Shown here: piece by piece, positions 11,917-23,121 of the stretch | How the letters are laid out: every line of letters starts with the position of its first letter | Position numbering within the stretch: the stretch's first letter is position 1 | Assembly (NCBI RefSeq): GCF_026914185.1 | Contig: NC_070565.1 | Coordinates: forward strand, 3,782,001 to 3,846,000 | From: Puccinia triticina | Taxonomy: Eukaryota; Basidiomycota; Pucciniomycetes; Pucciniales; Pucciniaceae | Reading direction: 5' to 3' | Length of the DNA stretch: 64,000 bases | The notes under the pieces: model-generated | Databases searched by the model: none | What the model was told of the DNA's origin: nothing | The model's input: the letters and a program-made list of their open reading frames with translations, nothing else | Translations under genes and position numbers: made by a program

Positions 11917-12480
11917 TTTGTAATTTAATATTTGGATACATTTCAAAATTCAATTACAAAGCAGTTAAAACAAGAACAAGGGATTGTCTCAAAGGGTTAA
12001 TTTGAGTATAGCATGTCTTCAGATTGCTTACCTGGAGAGAAGAGAAGATCAGCAATGGCAGCAGTGTTTTATCATCCTTGGCTGGTACTGGATATAGTTT
12101 TGGAAAGCCTATAGTATCCATGCTGATATGACCCCTTTGGTGAGAGATACAACATCCATCGAGTATAATCAAACACGGATCCCAAATAGCCTTTCTCTAC
12201 TTGGTCCAATTGCATGTGGCAGAGCTGCAGTGAAGTATTGAATGTGGATAGATTTTGTGGAACTGGGAACGGTGTCAGCAGGGGCCAATGGCAAGCGGTT
12301 GGTTTTTCAACTTGCAAGTTGCAAGTTGTGGGCTGGGTGAGATTCAAGGAGAACACTCTGCTGACCTTGGGACAAGAATCAAGATTGACCCATGATGGGT
12401 TCTAAGGCATTTGGGGGCGGCTGAGATGATAGATCAGATGTCTTGTTTAACTTATGTGATCCCCAAAATCAGCAGGAGTA
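11917..12480. other. Fourth copy of the 176-bp repeat, then unassigned sequence
   Basis: The copy at about 11939-12108 matches the array at 6827-7297. The remainder to 12480 has no supported feature. Confidence 0.6.
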
Positions 12481-12816
12481 TTGGCGCCTGTGTTGGCCTC
12501 AGATGCGGCTTCCACCCCTCCCCAATTACACTTGCAATTGGCTGAGGGGTTTCCAGCCCTGAATTTTGCCCCACGCACTTGTGCCAGGCTGAGCGGGTTA
12601 ACACCGGTCTCTTTTCACCTGTGGCATTTCAAAGGCTGGGATTTTGTTAAATCCTTTGCTTTTTTTTGTACATAAATATATAATTAGTCAATGATGATTT
12701 GTATTTTGTTTGTTTTAATTTAGTTTGTATTTTATTTTTATTTTTTTGTGATTGCTTGTATGTAGGGGAAACCCTGTAATTTTTTTTGGTGAAACTGTAG
12801 TTTTAATAAACTTAGA
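12481..12816 (-). mobile_element. Helitron 5' end, minus orientation
   Basis: Read on the minus strand, the end is A|TCTAAGTTTATTAAAAC starting at 12816. About 330 bp beyond it match the start of the complete Helitron at 31520-31900, including ggtttcccct and the block around gcgggttaacaccggtctct. No matching 3' hairpin/CTAG end was found to the left, so this copy appears truncated. Confidence 0.65.
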
Positions 12817-12984
12817 TTCTATGTTTTCAACTTTGAACACCTTAAATGTCAAGTTTTTTGAACCACATATGAATCAACCTGGAATATAAATATCACAAAT
12901 CCTCATGTACAGTCAGAATTCAAAAAGATGAACACATGTGATGAAATACTGCCACATAGCAGAAAAGTTGAGCTGGGAAACTGG

Positions 12985-13017
12985 GCTCTGCAGTGGTGCA
13001 GCCGCCTTGTCCTCTAG
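12985..13017 (+). mobile_element. Isolated Helitron 3' terminus
   Basis: The motif gtggtgcagccgccttgtcctCTAG matches the 3' ends at 11916 and 33684, with the hairpin slightly decayed. The next base is C rather than T. Its 5' partner was not found. Confidence 0.5.
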
Positions 13018-13111
13018 CCATGCATATAATCTTTAAGTTTGTCTAGAACCTTGATCAATGTAATGAACAGAAAGTTTTCTGGTTTGAAAATTCCTTTGCT
13101 TTTCATTTTCC

Positions 13112-14647
13112 TCACCCAATTTGGGCCTCTAGATATTCCATAAGTTCTTGAATCTCCTTGTGCACTTGCCTTGAGTTATACTTGATTCTTTTCAACTCCT
13201 TCCTCATGATTGGTATGTTTTTTACATTTGTTATGATTTTTCTGACAAGAATTCTATGAGCCCTCTGAAATTCTAAAATCATATCTGGTAATAAATTGTA
13301 GTGGCTTTTGTAAAATGATTTAATGTCACATGGATGTCTCCAGAGGCGGTGCTTGAAGCTGTTGTAATCTTCTACAGATATAGATTTTGCAAATCTTTTC
13401 ATTCCATAAATAGTTTTTGCTATCAAAAGCATCTTGAACTTTTGCTCAAAGTAATGTGGTAGATATTGTCCTTCTGATTTTGGTGTGATCTCCCGTGAAT
13501 ATCTTGATTTTCTATATAAGGCTATCTCATGAGATTTTTTCAATTCATCAGAGATGCTAATTTTATATTTTTTCAAGACATGTCTTATAATCCCTGGAGA
13601 GAATTTCCTTTCAATGAAATCCAAGATTGCACAAATATCAAATGTCAGGGGTTCTGGGTGCCAAGGGGGGTATTCACGGCCATCTTCCAATAGTAAATTC
13701 ATTTCTGGGCAAACATTCACAAGAAGAATTATGAGATGCTTCACATCAACCTCAAATTGGTTTTCATCATTTGATTCTTTTGGATGAAGGCTTTGGTTGC
13801 TCGTGCTCATCAAACCTGTTGAGTCATCATTAATAGTAGCTTTGAGTTGATTGTTGTAGCTGTTGCCAGAGTTGAAAAAATGTAATTTGAAGTGAGGCAA
13901 TTCAATAAATGACCTATACTCATAATAACTATAGTAAAATTGCTCAATGTAAACCTCCAGATTTATTCTATCTTCATCACTCTTGGTGAGAGCTTGGTTT
14001 TTGTATGATTAAATATAAAATAATTCATGTCACATGAGTGTCAATCTCAAATCACAAAGGATTGTTTCACCAGACTCACCTTCAAGGAACTGGAAATCTG
14101 ATTGCCAAAACCAGCTGTCAGTGGTATCTATGCCAGAACGTTCAATTTTATAATTTGAGAGGGCCTTAGTGATATTTTCAATCCTACTAGCAGCTAAAGA
14201 CCACAGAATTCTATCTTCTTGAAATAGTCTTCTGACATCTTCCTTATCACAAAACCCATGCTTGAAAAAAAAATCAATTGTTTTGAGTAGGTAAGGTTCA
14301 GCTCTGAGGAATGCTCCTTGATCTCTCCAAGAAAATGCTCTATAGTTAATCCTGTAATATTCATATATCTCCTTGATTTCATTGAAAAATGAAGCACCAA
14401 ATCGTTTTTTGAATGTGTGTTTTGCAATTATTGGAAAGACACTATCAGGTAATTTTGACAGAAATCCACCATCTGTTTGATCCTGTGAAAGCAATTCTAT
14501 CAAAATTTTCATTGTTGAAACAGTTGGATTAACTTCCAATATATCACAAAGCACAAGTTTTTTGGATGTTGGTAAATACTTGTGGTATTTGTCCAGAAAT
14601 TCTGCAAATTGAGGTTCCAATGCTTCAGTAAAAATACTAGGCTTCAT
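13112..14647 (-). CDS. Unrecognised two-exon (or longer) gene
   Basis: Two minus-strand frames join across a good 87-bp intron. The donor is G|GTGAGT at 14079 and the acceptor AAG at 13993. Phase is kept: the exon ends GAA G and resumes CT CTC ACC. Exons are about 14080-14647 and 13112-13992, giving roughly 480 residues or more. The frame stays open upstream of 14647 for about 25 codons, so the true start is probably in further 5' exons (a short exon near 14765-14803, before a GTGAGG donor, is possible). The product has no signal peptide or zinc motif that I can see. It is rich in Phe/Tyr/Lys and looks alpha-helical. A lineage-specific host protein is my best guess; a single-copy element gene is possible. 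No in-frame stop breaks it. Confidence 0.6.
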
Positions 14648-15361
14648 TCCCTCAAAAACTTTAAACTCTTCCCAAAGCGATTTCAGCTGTTCTAATACTC
14701 CATAAATGGTTTGTGATTAATTGGTTAGTTATAGAAGCAAAAGAAATGAAACAGAACCTCACCTTTCTTTTTTTCCAGTTTTACTTTCATGATATCACGT
14801 CCTGCAAAGAGTATTTCAATCAATCTCAGAATTTCAAAGATCAAATGCAAAAGATTTCAGCTGCCAAATGGAATTTAACCAACTCCTTTCATCTTTCTTG
14901 GGCCTCACTTGATCATGATGCAACCTTTTTTGCCAATATAAGTTTGGATCTTTGTTGTGGCTGATTTCATCAAAAGCCTTGGCTGTGGATTCTGATGGAT
15001 CTTGTTTTCGCAATGCACCACCCTCTGGAAGAGCTAAATAATTGTTAGGTGGGAATTGGAAACAGGGCTGGACTGGAAAACGTTTTCATCAGCCAGGCAA
15101 AATGCTTGTCAAACAATGTAAAATTATTTTTAATAGATGAATTTTTTTACCATTATGAGTATTTGATTGACCAGCATGGCCTTGAATCTCAGCTTCAGCT
15201 CTGCCCGGGACATCAATAGCACCAAAAGAAGCTGTGATGGAGCATCCACCAAAAACCAGAGCCCGCAAAAGCATCTTCTCAGGGAGGATGAGCAGAAAAG
15301 TAGAATATGGTAATCTGAGTGGATGAGCCAGATAGTTCAATGTGATCAGTATAAATATTAA

Positions 15362-15511
15362 GGCCCCGTTTGGAGCCAATATGATTGTGCGATATAATCT
15401 GGAATTTTGTGACATCTGATCAAGTTTTGGTGGACCTGATCAGATGTCACATAGGATGTCAGGCAAAAAAACTCATATATTGCCCGGATTATATCGGCTC
15501 CAAACGGGGCC
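15362..15511. mobile_element. Tourist-type MITE (PIF/Harbinger-like), 150 bp
   Basis: The terminal inverted repeat is GGCCCCGTTTGGAGCC, flanked by TAA on both sides (15359-15361 and 15512-15514), as expected for PIF/Harbinger elements (duplication TWA). The interior is also self-complementary: gtgacatctgatca (15409-15422) pairs perfectly with 15437-15450, and gatataatctgg pairs with ccggattatatc. The whole element is therefore one hairpin with a 14-base loop. Confidence 0.9.
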
Positions 15512-15659
15512 TAAGTGTTTCAATGCTGTAATTTCTTTCCAAGTATCAAACTGGTTGTCTCGGAGCAGGTTTTGGAACTCTTTCTTAGTTACATATATTG
15601 AACATGGTTGGATTGTACAGATTCAGTTTCACATTTTTGGATTAGCCATCCTGTATATT

Positions 15660-15800
15660 TACCAAGACTGAAAAGCTGCGCTAGGCAAAGGTTAATCTAA
15701 GCGCAGCGCAGCGGGTCCGGCTAACGCCCCAGCCTGAAAAGCTCCGGCTCTACCCGCCCGCTGAAGTTTCGGGCAGGTTCGGGCTGGCCCGAGCCTGCCC
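15660..15800. repeat. GC-rich palindromic patch
   Basis: The segment gggcaggttcgggc / gcccgagcctgccc (15771-15800) is nearly self-complementary, preceded by repeated gcgcagcg and cccgcccg motifs. It resembles the end of a TIR element, but I could not find a partner end. Confidence 0.4.
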
Positions 15801-16989
15801 GATTGTCATATAATTTTGAGCAGTTCGAATTCTCTTTCTTCTCACTTTAGATTTAACGGACCACCCCAAGAGGCGTGGAGTATCGAATCAAAGATCTTCA
15901 CGGCGACCGTCACCGCAAAGGACAGGTTCATCACCCCGGTTCCATTCCAAGCCAAACCCAACAATCTCACCAGTTTCCCACAGGAGCTGAATCAGCGCCA
16001 AGAAGCGCGATAGGAGGGAGATCTGGAAACATTTTCAAATCGAGAGTCTCGCAAGACCCTCCCCAAATCGTGTGTTCGGCAAGGATAATGGGCTCGGTCA
16101 CGATCTCCTCCCTAGCGCTCATCATCAGCACGGTCGCGGTCAGGATGAGGCGACCTGATTCATCTGTGGCGGCGCTTATTTCATCATGAGTGCTTCCACT
16201 AACCAGAATGGCGCCGTATTGGTATTTTTTTCCCCTGCCCTCCTAATACAGCCTGGGAAAATGTCACAATGTAATTTCTTTGTCTAGCAGGTGTAGGATG
16301 ATTGAGCTGTTCTTCTTTCCATTGCCAATGGGGTCGCCAAGCCATTGGGCTAATTGTATCAGAGATGAGTCAATTTTATTCTGCATGCCTAGTTCTTGCA
16401 GGTGAGATTGGTTTGAAGGTTTGAAGTTGGTGGGTAATCCATTCAATATTCCTGGGAATCGAGATGTGAGGGCTTTGAGTGCTGGACAGAAAATCTTGGT
16501 CCACTTATGTTTGTTGGAAGGAGCCACCGTGCCTTTGCTCTTGAGCTAGTTAAAAGTTTGAGGTCTTTTGATGTGAGAATTGCAATGCCAGAAGCATCAA
16601 AGGGTTGTGAGTCAGCAGCAGCATGTATTGATGATAGGATCTGATTTATTTTGCTGGTGATTTTCTTTGCTGGAATTGTATCCAAGCTGGTGAAACCGGG
16701 TGGTGTTTATATCACTGCACTAGCTGGTTTGTATTCATTTGTTTATTTATTGGTTGGTATTGATGGTGGACTAGCTTTAGTTGGTAGGGTATTTTTTTTT
16801 TGATGAAGTGTTCTTCTGTTTTGTACTAGCAAAAGCGGCCCAGGAAGGTGCTTCTGCAATTGGCGCTGGTTTTTGAGTTTGTCTATCCACTCAATATAGG
16901 TGTTTGAGTATGTTATCAATTTTCCAGTGTGTTGAGTGTTTTTCTCTAGCCAATAAGACCTCTAGTTTCTTTTTTTTGATCAAGTAAAG
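15801..16989. other. No supported feature
   Basis: Only short overlapping frames occur on both strands, without domain, start or splice logic. The stretch 16260-16690 is simple in composition. Confidence 0.4.
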
Positions 16990-17338
16990 TGTAAGGACTC
17001 GAGATGAGTCCTTCACTGAATCAAGGGAAGGGGCACAAATGGGGTGCTGGTGCCTCTCGAGGCAACTCTAGTTCACGGGGCTGGATTGCAAGGTGATGAG
17101 AAACTAGCCAGGAGAAATGTGGGAACAAGGATTTCTCAGTACATGAAGGATGGAGAGGAGAGAAGGAGAGGGAAAATGGAAACAATGAGGAGAAGAGAAA
17201 GGTGCACGCTTACCTAGCCAGGAGAGATGTGGGAACAAGGATCTCTGCCGGCTAGGAAGGGGGAGGGAGCTTGAGTTGATAAAGGGAGAAACCTGTGACA
17301 TCTTGTTGTGAAGTCTTGCAACGCGCGGGGGCTTCACA
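16990..17338 (-). repeat. LTR with a 3'-end hairpin
   Basis: The minus-strand copy begins TGTGAAGCC at 17338 and ends CTTACA at 16990 (TG..CA). Its last bases form a perfect 8-bp stem, AAGGACTC/GAGTCCTT. The same position in the LTRs at 47580 and 59413 has AAGCTCTC/GAGAGCTT, a different but equally perfect stem. Flanks TAAAG and TAAAC share only TAAA, so a target duplication is uncertain. Confidence 0.6.
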
Positions 17339-17396
17339 TAAACCTTCAATTTGATGTTTGTTCAGCGTGAGATCTGGGTTTCTGGGGGAGAGAGCT

Positions 17397-17642
17397 TCAT
17401 TCAAGAAAACAAGTATGTTGCCAACAATGTTCAACGGCAACCTGACTGAGTGAGTCTGACCATGCGGTTCTTCTCCATTGGGTTGAGGGGGGGGGGGGGG
17501 GGGGAGAGGGAGGATCTGGAATAGGGGGAGGGGGAGGATCTGGAATAGGGGGAGGGGAAGGATCTGGAATAGGGGGAGGGGGTATGGGATTGATGACTTT
17601 CTTGTTCTGTTGAGCTTGACTGAAGATTTGAGAGTAGTCCAT
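17397..17642 (-). pseudogene. Proline-rich gag-like N-terminus
   Basis: ATG at 17642 opens a frame (MDYSQIFSQAQQNKK) directly after the leader at 17650-18300. It then enters a short repeat encoding PPPIPDP units (a roughly 30-bp repeat, 17490-17585, including an 18-G tract). The position mirrors the frame at 5548. It is probably the start of a retroelement gag, truncated after about 80 codons. Confidence 0.4.
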
Positions 17643-17649
17643 TTTCCGG

Positions 17650-18300
17650 TTGAGAAAGTGAAGTTGTAGTTCCCCCTTGAGAGGCTTAGTTATTGGCTAG
17701 GTGCAACCTCACTGTGAGCCTGTTTCTCTTATGTGACAACAGGACACAAGAAGAAATGGGGGGAATAGTTTGGATTTCTTGGGATAAAGAAATACAAACT
17801 GAGAGAGAGAGAAAAAGAGAGAGAAATAGATAAGATCAGGCCTAGACTTTGAGTCTTTAATAATTGATCTGGGCTATTCTCAACCTGGAAAAGTTGGATT
17901 CCAGCTGTGCAAGGCCAAGAGAGTGCAACAGCCTCCACTCACAACAAGGAAACGTTGGTGGGATTCAGAAGTAGGGTTGCTACTCTGCTCTGGTTTTATA
18001 GGTCTTAACCAGAGATAACCTTTTGATCTTTGAAGATTGAAAGAGTTGGAAGAAACAGGTGAAGCAGAGTCTGGAGCAACAGAGTTTCCTCTGAGATAAA
18101 CAAGGTCAGTGAAAGAGGGTACTTACTGTCAATATACTTTGGTGATACTGGGGGTGAAGTGGCCTCTGTTTTGGTGATCCTGGGTGTCTCTGGGGTGTGG
18201 CTCTGGAGTGCTGAAGTCTGTAGATCCTCCTCAGGCAAGGGGGATCCTGACTTCAAAAATTTCCACAGTTTGCTTATGTAATTACATATGTACATGTGGT
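17650..18300 (-). other. Putative LTR/leader, minus orientation
   Basis: This is the reverse-complement counterpart of 4499-5547, with the same aagtcaggatccccc, tattgacagtaagta, Ct-rich tract and ttcttgtgtcctg landmarks in the same order. Confidence 0.55.
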
Positions 18301-18324
18301 TTGTAGAGACTGTAAAATGAAGAT

Positions 18325-18408
18325 GTGTCTGGTGAGAGTCAACTCACGACCTCAGCTATGCTGAGACACATACTAGAGTGCTGCCTTTACCAACTAGGCT
18401 ACAGACGC
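18325..18408 (-). tRNA. Class II tRNA-like sequence, degenerate
   Basis: On the minus strand GCGTCTG pairs with CAGACAC (one mismatch). A D-arm GCCT..AGGC, a weak anticodon stem, a long variable arm TCAGC-ATA-GCTGA and a T-arm GTGAG..CTCAC follow. The length (84) and long arm suggest tRNA-Leu or tRNA-Ser ancestry. The T-loop lacks one base and the anticodon loop is irregular, so it is probably not functional. The 3' half is repeated at 18722-18781 with an intact T-loop, so this may be the head of a tRNA-derived repeat. Confidence 0.45.
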
Positions 18409-18721
18409 TTGTGGCTGCCAGCTGGGTGGTTGGTTGGTAGTGCTCATGGGTCGATCCAACAGCCCTCCATACTGGGGTGATACATCATGGTAGCAGACTA
18501 ACAGACAACTCAACACCCCCCTTGCTACATGATGGGAAGTGGGGATTGACCCCAAGAGAGAGTGGGAATGAGACCCAGGAGAGATGATCAGAGTAGGGAT
18601 TGAACCCGTGATCTAGATGTAGGCTTATAGGGGTTTGTGTGGTCTTACAAGTAAGCATTAACAACTTCATCAAGTCTCTATTGTAAGCGAGTAGCGCTCA
18701 GGTAGCTCTGGGCTCATAACC

Positions 18722-18781
18722 TGTAGATACTGTAAAATGAAGATGTGTCTGGTGAGAGTCGAACTCACGACCTCAGCTATA
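18722..18781 (-). repeat. Second copy of the tRNA-like 3' half
   Basis: It repeats 18302-18358 (tagatactgtaaaatgaag, then the T-arm ggtgagagtcgaactcac) almost exactly. The rest of the tRNA is missing. Confidence 0.75.
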
Positions 18782-18840
18782 ACATGGTTTGGTGTGCCTG
18801 GTAGCGCTTACACGTCACAACTGCGCATGCGCGTCACAAC

Positions 18841-19330
18841 TCAAGAACTCAGGGGAGGAGTAGAGTTACAAAGAAATAGTAATTTGTAAATAGGGTTAAA
18901 ATTGCATGGGGAAACAGAATATGAATTCAAAACAAGGATATCTCTTAAGATGGAAAAGATATGAGGCAATTCATATGTAAAATGGTAGAAAAAGGCAGAC
19001 TTTAGGTCAGCTACACTGACTATAAGGCTGACATTCCATACCACCAAAAAGGTTGGATTTCTGAAGGAAATTAAACAATCTATTACCTCTACAGCATTCT
19101 TTCCATGTAAAGCTTTCACCAGGAATGGTCCAGCAAAGGAGTCTCTCATCTTCTTGGGGCCAGACAAGTTGTTGAAGTTTGCTGTGGATATCAGGACTTT
19201 GTCACCAACTTTAAAGGATGGTTCTTTATGAGTCTTGTCCCATCTCTCTTTGTTGGAAGAGGTAGCTTCTGTTATGCATTGTTCAGCATGTTTCCTTGCT
19301 TTCTCAAAGACTAGGGAAAAGCCGCAGCAG
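18841..19330 (-). pseudogene. Ty3/gypsy integrase C-terminal remnant
   Basis: The frame reads FEKARKHAEQCITEA..WDK..FKVGDKVLISTANFNNLSGPKKMRDSFAGPFLVKALHGKNAVEV, the region after the integrase catalytic core in Ty3/gypsy Pol. Homology starts near 19330; bases upstream in the same frame (to 19500) do not fit. It is the same type of element as 24403-28420 and is probably its displaced end, because that copy stops before this region. A CTAG|T at about 19311 (minus strand) marks the junction and could be a Helitron 3' end, though its hairpin is poor. Confidence 0.75.
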
Positions 19331-19646
19331 GGCCGCAGTTTGGAACTTGAAATTAACAGGAATTTTGGAGCACACATCATGTAGTGACGGCAAACAGCAC
19401 TTGAACAGGGATATGGCCAAGAGTGGTGAGTCAAAGGAAAAAAGTGTATAGCTGGGAGTGGCCTTGAATAAGGGATGACATCAAGTATTTGGCTCACCAC
19501 AATACATACACAGCAGATTATTTTGTTTCAAAGGTAACTTGTCAGGTACACTCCACTCAACCGCTTGATACGGAGTTGAAGTCAAACAGTCAACTTGGAA
19601 TCAGGAATTCAATTGACTGTCAGGCAGATCAAATTAGGAACTTTCA

Positions 19647-20384
19647 CAGGGCATAGCACGGTGGTATTCGACGCGTTTTTTGAGCCCCTCGAATACTGAT
19701 TCGTTGAATATTCAATTATTTGGAGATATTCAACGGAAAAACATCCAAAATCCATTAAAAACATCAAAAAATTACATTTTTTGTGTTTTTGACTTATTTT
19801 GGCCCATTTCTGGGCCATATAATTTTGAGGGGGTCATCCTTCAAACATATAATGGTGCCAAAGGCGCTTATAATATTGCCAGAGGCATATCTTATAATGG
19901 CGGACGCACTATTCAGAGTGCTGGACGCACTTTTGATAGTGCCGGACGCACTTTTCATAGTGGCGGACACACTTTTGATAGTGGTGGACTCACTATTCAG
20001 AGTTCTGGACACACTTTTGATAGTGCCGGATGCACTTTTGATAGTGCCGGACGCACTCTTCATAGTGGCGGACGCACTTTTCATAGTGACTGACGCACTT
20101 TGCATAGTGGCAGATGCACCTATTGTAGTGGCGGACGCACTTTTCAAAGTGCCAGAGGCAGATTTTTTCTGTGTTGCATCAAAGGGGCTGGTATAGGGCC
20201 TGTGCAAACTCATCTGGGGCCTTTGGGCCCCAGAGAAGCTTGCATTGGCCCTCTACGCGCCCCTTTGAGCCATTATTCGAATTTTTTTGAATATCTGAGC
20301 TTAAATTTTCTCAGGCATTATTTGACTCAAATTGAATTCAAATACAAATACTCGAATTGATTTGATTCAATGTGCTATGCCCTG
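19647..20384. mobile_element. hAT-type MITE, 738 bp
   Basis: Perfect 13-bp terminal inverted repeats (CAGGGCATAGCAC / GTGCTATGCCCTG) are flanked by a perfect 8-bp duplication AACTTTCA (19639-19646 and 20385-20392). Both are hallmarks of hAT elements. No transposase is present. The interior carries a 21-bp repeat array. Confidence 0.93.
19890..20160. repeat. 21-bp minisatellite of mini-palindromes
   Basis: About twelve units of CACTTTTGATAGTGCCGGACG occur with little variation. Each contains an inverted pair CACT..AGTG. As 21 is a multiple of three, frames stay open on both strands (seven-residue repeats such as TFDSAGR). I regard these frames as artefacts. Confidence 0.92.
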
Positions 20385-20516
20385 AACTTTCAACAGCACC
20401 AAATACAGATAGATTCCAGTTGTAAAAGCAGTGTGGCCTGATGCAGTGAAACACATTGCAAAAAGTAAAGAACATAAAATGGAGTAGACATGAAAGGCAA
20501 CAGGTGCAGTCAGCCC

Positions 20517-21790
20517 CTACCATCCATTTTGCGGCCCCAGAAATGCAAATTTTGTAGTGTGAATCTGAAAAATTCTGTCAGCTTTGGCAAATTCCCTTAA
20601 TGTTGCATAAGCAATACCGTCCCAACATCTCAAATAACTGAACTCATCTGCTGGAGCAGTACCCAGAGATACCACCGCTCTCCCTGAAAATGACTTGCAA
20701 AAAATTGATGGCCAATGGTATTGAAGGGCTGGTCCTGGGGATCTGTTTTTCCAATAGAAATGCCATGGCACACCCTGACCCTGGTACAACAGCTTCTGGG
20801 CTGATTTTGCAAAGAATAAGAATATTTGTTGAACAGTAAGTATGAGAAAAGAATATGAACCCGGGCAACAGTGCAAAAGATAAGAGAAGTGTCCCAGAGG
20901 AAAGGGATTAGTCTCATCAGATGAGACTCCTGGTAATATGTAGGAGTTGACAAAGAGATGGCTGGAATTGGGGAATTCTGGCCCGAGTTTGGCAATCTGA
21001 TGTAAAAGAGTAGGAGAGACAAGATATGAGACTCTATACAAGATGGCCACAAACAGCTACAGATTCAAGGTATGCCAAGAGCGGCACCACTTTTTTCTAG
21101 TCATGATGGTCAACAGCATATCCTATCTGGATGTTACCAAAGAGCTCATGCCAGCCTTCCTGGATTGGGTCAAGCCTTATGAGTCCTTCTCCTTTGTGTT
21201 CTTCCTGTTGATCAGAGCATGAATCTCTTGGTTCTTCTTGGCCCTCAATTGTTGTCAGTGAGGTTGACAATGATGATGGGTGCTTGTGGAGGTAGGCGCC
21301 GTACTGGACAATCAGCTTGAGCGCAGCAATCCAGCGTTTGCGGAGGGTTTTGCATACAACAGATGACTTATGGTGCCCCTTGATCCTGAGCAAGAAGGTG
21401 AGTCTGAGCTGACAGAAGGGTCTATACGACTTGGCTCTGGCTTCCCGTCTTGTGGCCCTTTGCTCCAACCAGCACTTCTGGTCTTCTTTAGAGAAGCACA
21501 AGCTGAGATTCTGGATGTGGGATGGGATGAGCTGGACAATTCTGAAAAAGCGGGAGGGGATGGCGGCGAGCAGGAAGAGGCCGGTGTGTCTGACCAAGAG
21601 GCTGGTGGGGAAGCTTGGGCTGAGCAGGGCTTGGATGTTAGGCTGGTTGTAGGAGAGCGAGACAATGGAGATTGTGAACTTGGCTGGAGGGAGGAACTCA
21701 AGGGCGGGCAAGGCTGGGCTTGGTTGGTTGGGGCAATTGAAAAACGGGTGCTTGGGCTTTGGGATATTGGAGTATCTAGGGGCGCATAAG
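20517..21790 (-). CDS. Unrecognised gene, probably two exons
   Basis: Two minus-strand frames follow each other: about 21097-21790 (..PKPKHPFFNCPNQP.., then a basic stretch with CKTLRKRWIAALKLIVQYGAYLHKH) and 20517-21050 (ILYRVSYLVSPTLLHQIAKLGPEFP.., hydrophobic around SYSFLILTVQQIFLFFA, ending FAFLGPQNGW). The gap of about 50 bp contains a possible acceptor (GAATCTGTAG) but is short for an intron, so the exact join is unknown. The hydrophobic run could be one membrane segment. It lies between fragments of a broken gypsy element, so capture by a mobile element is possible. No family recognised. Confidence 0.35.
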
Positions 21791-23047
21791 TCAGGTGGAC
21801 CGGAACATTGTTGGCAGTTGGGTGGTGCCGGTGGGAATCAAGCAAGAGCTTAATGAGACAACGCGGTTGCGCCTCCCAGTCTGACCGGCAAACACACAAA
21901 AACATCCACATTTCATTCTTTGACACCTGGCTCAGATTCATCATGGGTGATCTGGACCCACAAATATTTGCAAATGGCTCTATGGTGCGACAAAAAAACA
22001 CAGACCGGAATGGTGTGAAATCCTATGAGGATTATAACAAGAAACGGGCGGGGACAGACTTTAAGTTAACAAAGTCCCTTGTGGCTGTTGGGCCGCTGGC
22101 TTGCCAAGCCATCACAATGGGTCCTGACTTGAGACACTTGGCTCAAGCTGGGGACAGCTTTGGTGGTTGCAGAAATGCAGGATGATGTTCATTGAAGAAG
22201 TGAAGCAACTCCCAACCAAACCCTCCAGTGCATTGAAATGGCTCGAGAGCGGTGTAGGGAGAAAGGAAGAGATACCAAGAGCGGTCAAAAGAGTACAACT
22301 GATAGCCGGAGCTTTTAGCTATACAGGATGACCGGAGGCAACATATTACCTTAACCGGAAGCCCAGGCTTCGCAGCTTAGAGGACCAAGCTACTGCTTTT
22401 TGGTGTATTAAGCAGGAATGCATTTGAAGGTTGCTAGACGGAGTGTACCTCCGCTGTCAGCCGGGTAGAGTAATTTATAAAATGTACATACAAGCAAAAA
22501 GGGACAAATTTTTTGCCGGTAAAAGTACTATGAAAAGTGAACATCAGCAAAGAAGGTGTTGGGAGGGTCACAAGTTACAGGCATTTGCTCGGTGGTGAGG
22601 GCCGAAACACAAAAGAGGTGATGGTTCCAGAGAACAAAAGACACAAAGAATATAAAAGGAGGAATGTTGTGAGGGATTTTGAGTGTATCCCACGCGGGGA
22701 GGTATTGATGGTTTGGCCTAATTATTGTCCTCCCCGCGTTGGATTAATGATCATCAAACTTCTTAAATCCACCAGGCCTGCACTTGCTGCATTTTTGGGC
22801 TGCGCCAGTAAACCCAATAAAGGGGGAACTGCTGCCCAAAAAGTGCACCAAGCACAAGACTGGTGTATTTAAGGAGTTTAATCTTTCCATAAGCAAGAGC
22901 AGTAGGATGAATTTCTACAGAGTCTTGTTATTGAGAGTAGATTTTCTGCTCAGTTTCAGCGTACCACAATGCCAATGTTAAATGCACTTAGTTTGCAACC
23001 TCTCGCATATTATGTGTGTCATCACCTCAAACTCATTTCTATGCAAT
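21791..23047. other. No supported feature
   Basis: Short frames only. Frames on the plus strand at 21370-21853 are shadows of the minus-strand frame above. Confidence 0.4.
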
Positions 23048-23121
23048 GTGTACTTAGCTCAATGGTTAGAGCATCACTGATCATGAATGCTGAGTATGTG
23101 AGTTTGACTCTCACAGTACAC
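23048..23121 (+). tRNA. tRNA-like sequence, probably not functional
   Basis: The acceptor arm GTGTACT/AGTACAC pairs 7 of 7, the D-arm GCTC/GAGC 4 of 4, and the T-arm GTGAG/CTCAC 5 of 5 with loop TTTGACT. The anticodon stem is poor and two extra bases lie between the D and T arms, so no anticodon can be assigned with confidence. A second T-arm, GTGGG-TTCAATA-CCCAC, follows at 23129-23145. This suggests a tandem tRNA-derived sequence, such as a SINE head. Confidence 0.45.

Noticed and set aside
19680..20213. Frames of 130-140 codons over the 21-bp array
   Set aside because: Period divisible by three inside a MITE; no sign of protein selection.
21370..22001. Overlapping frames on both strands, including a Ser/Pro-rich 229-codon frame
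   Set aside because: Only the minus frame with balanced composition was kept, at low confidence; the others are shadows of it.
23048..23121. Functional tRNA gene
   Set aside because: Anticodon stem does not pair and no anticodon can be set, despite perfect acceptor, D and T stems.
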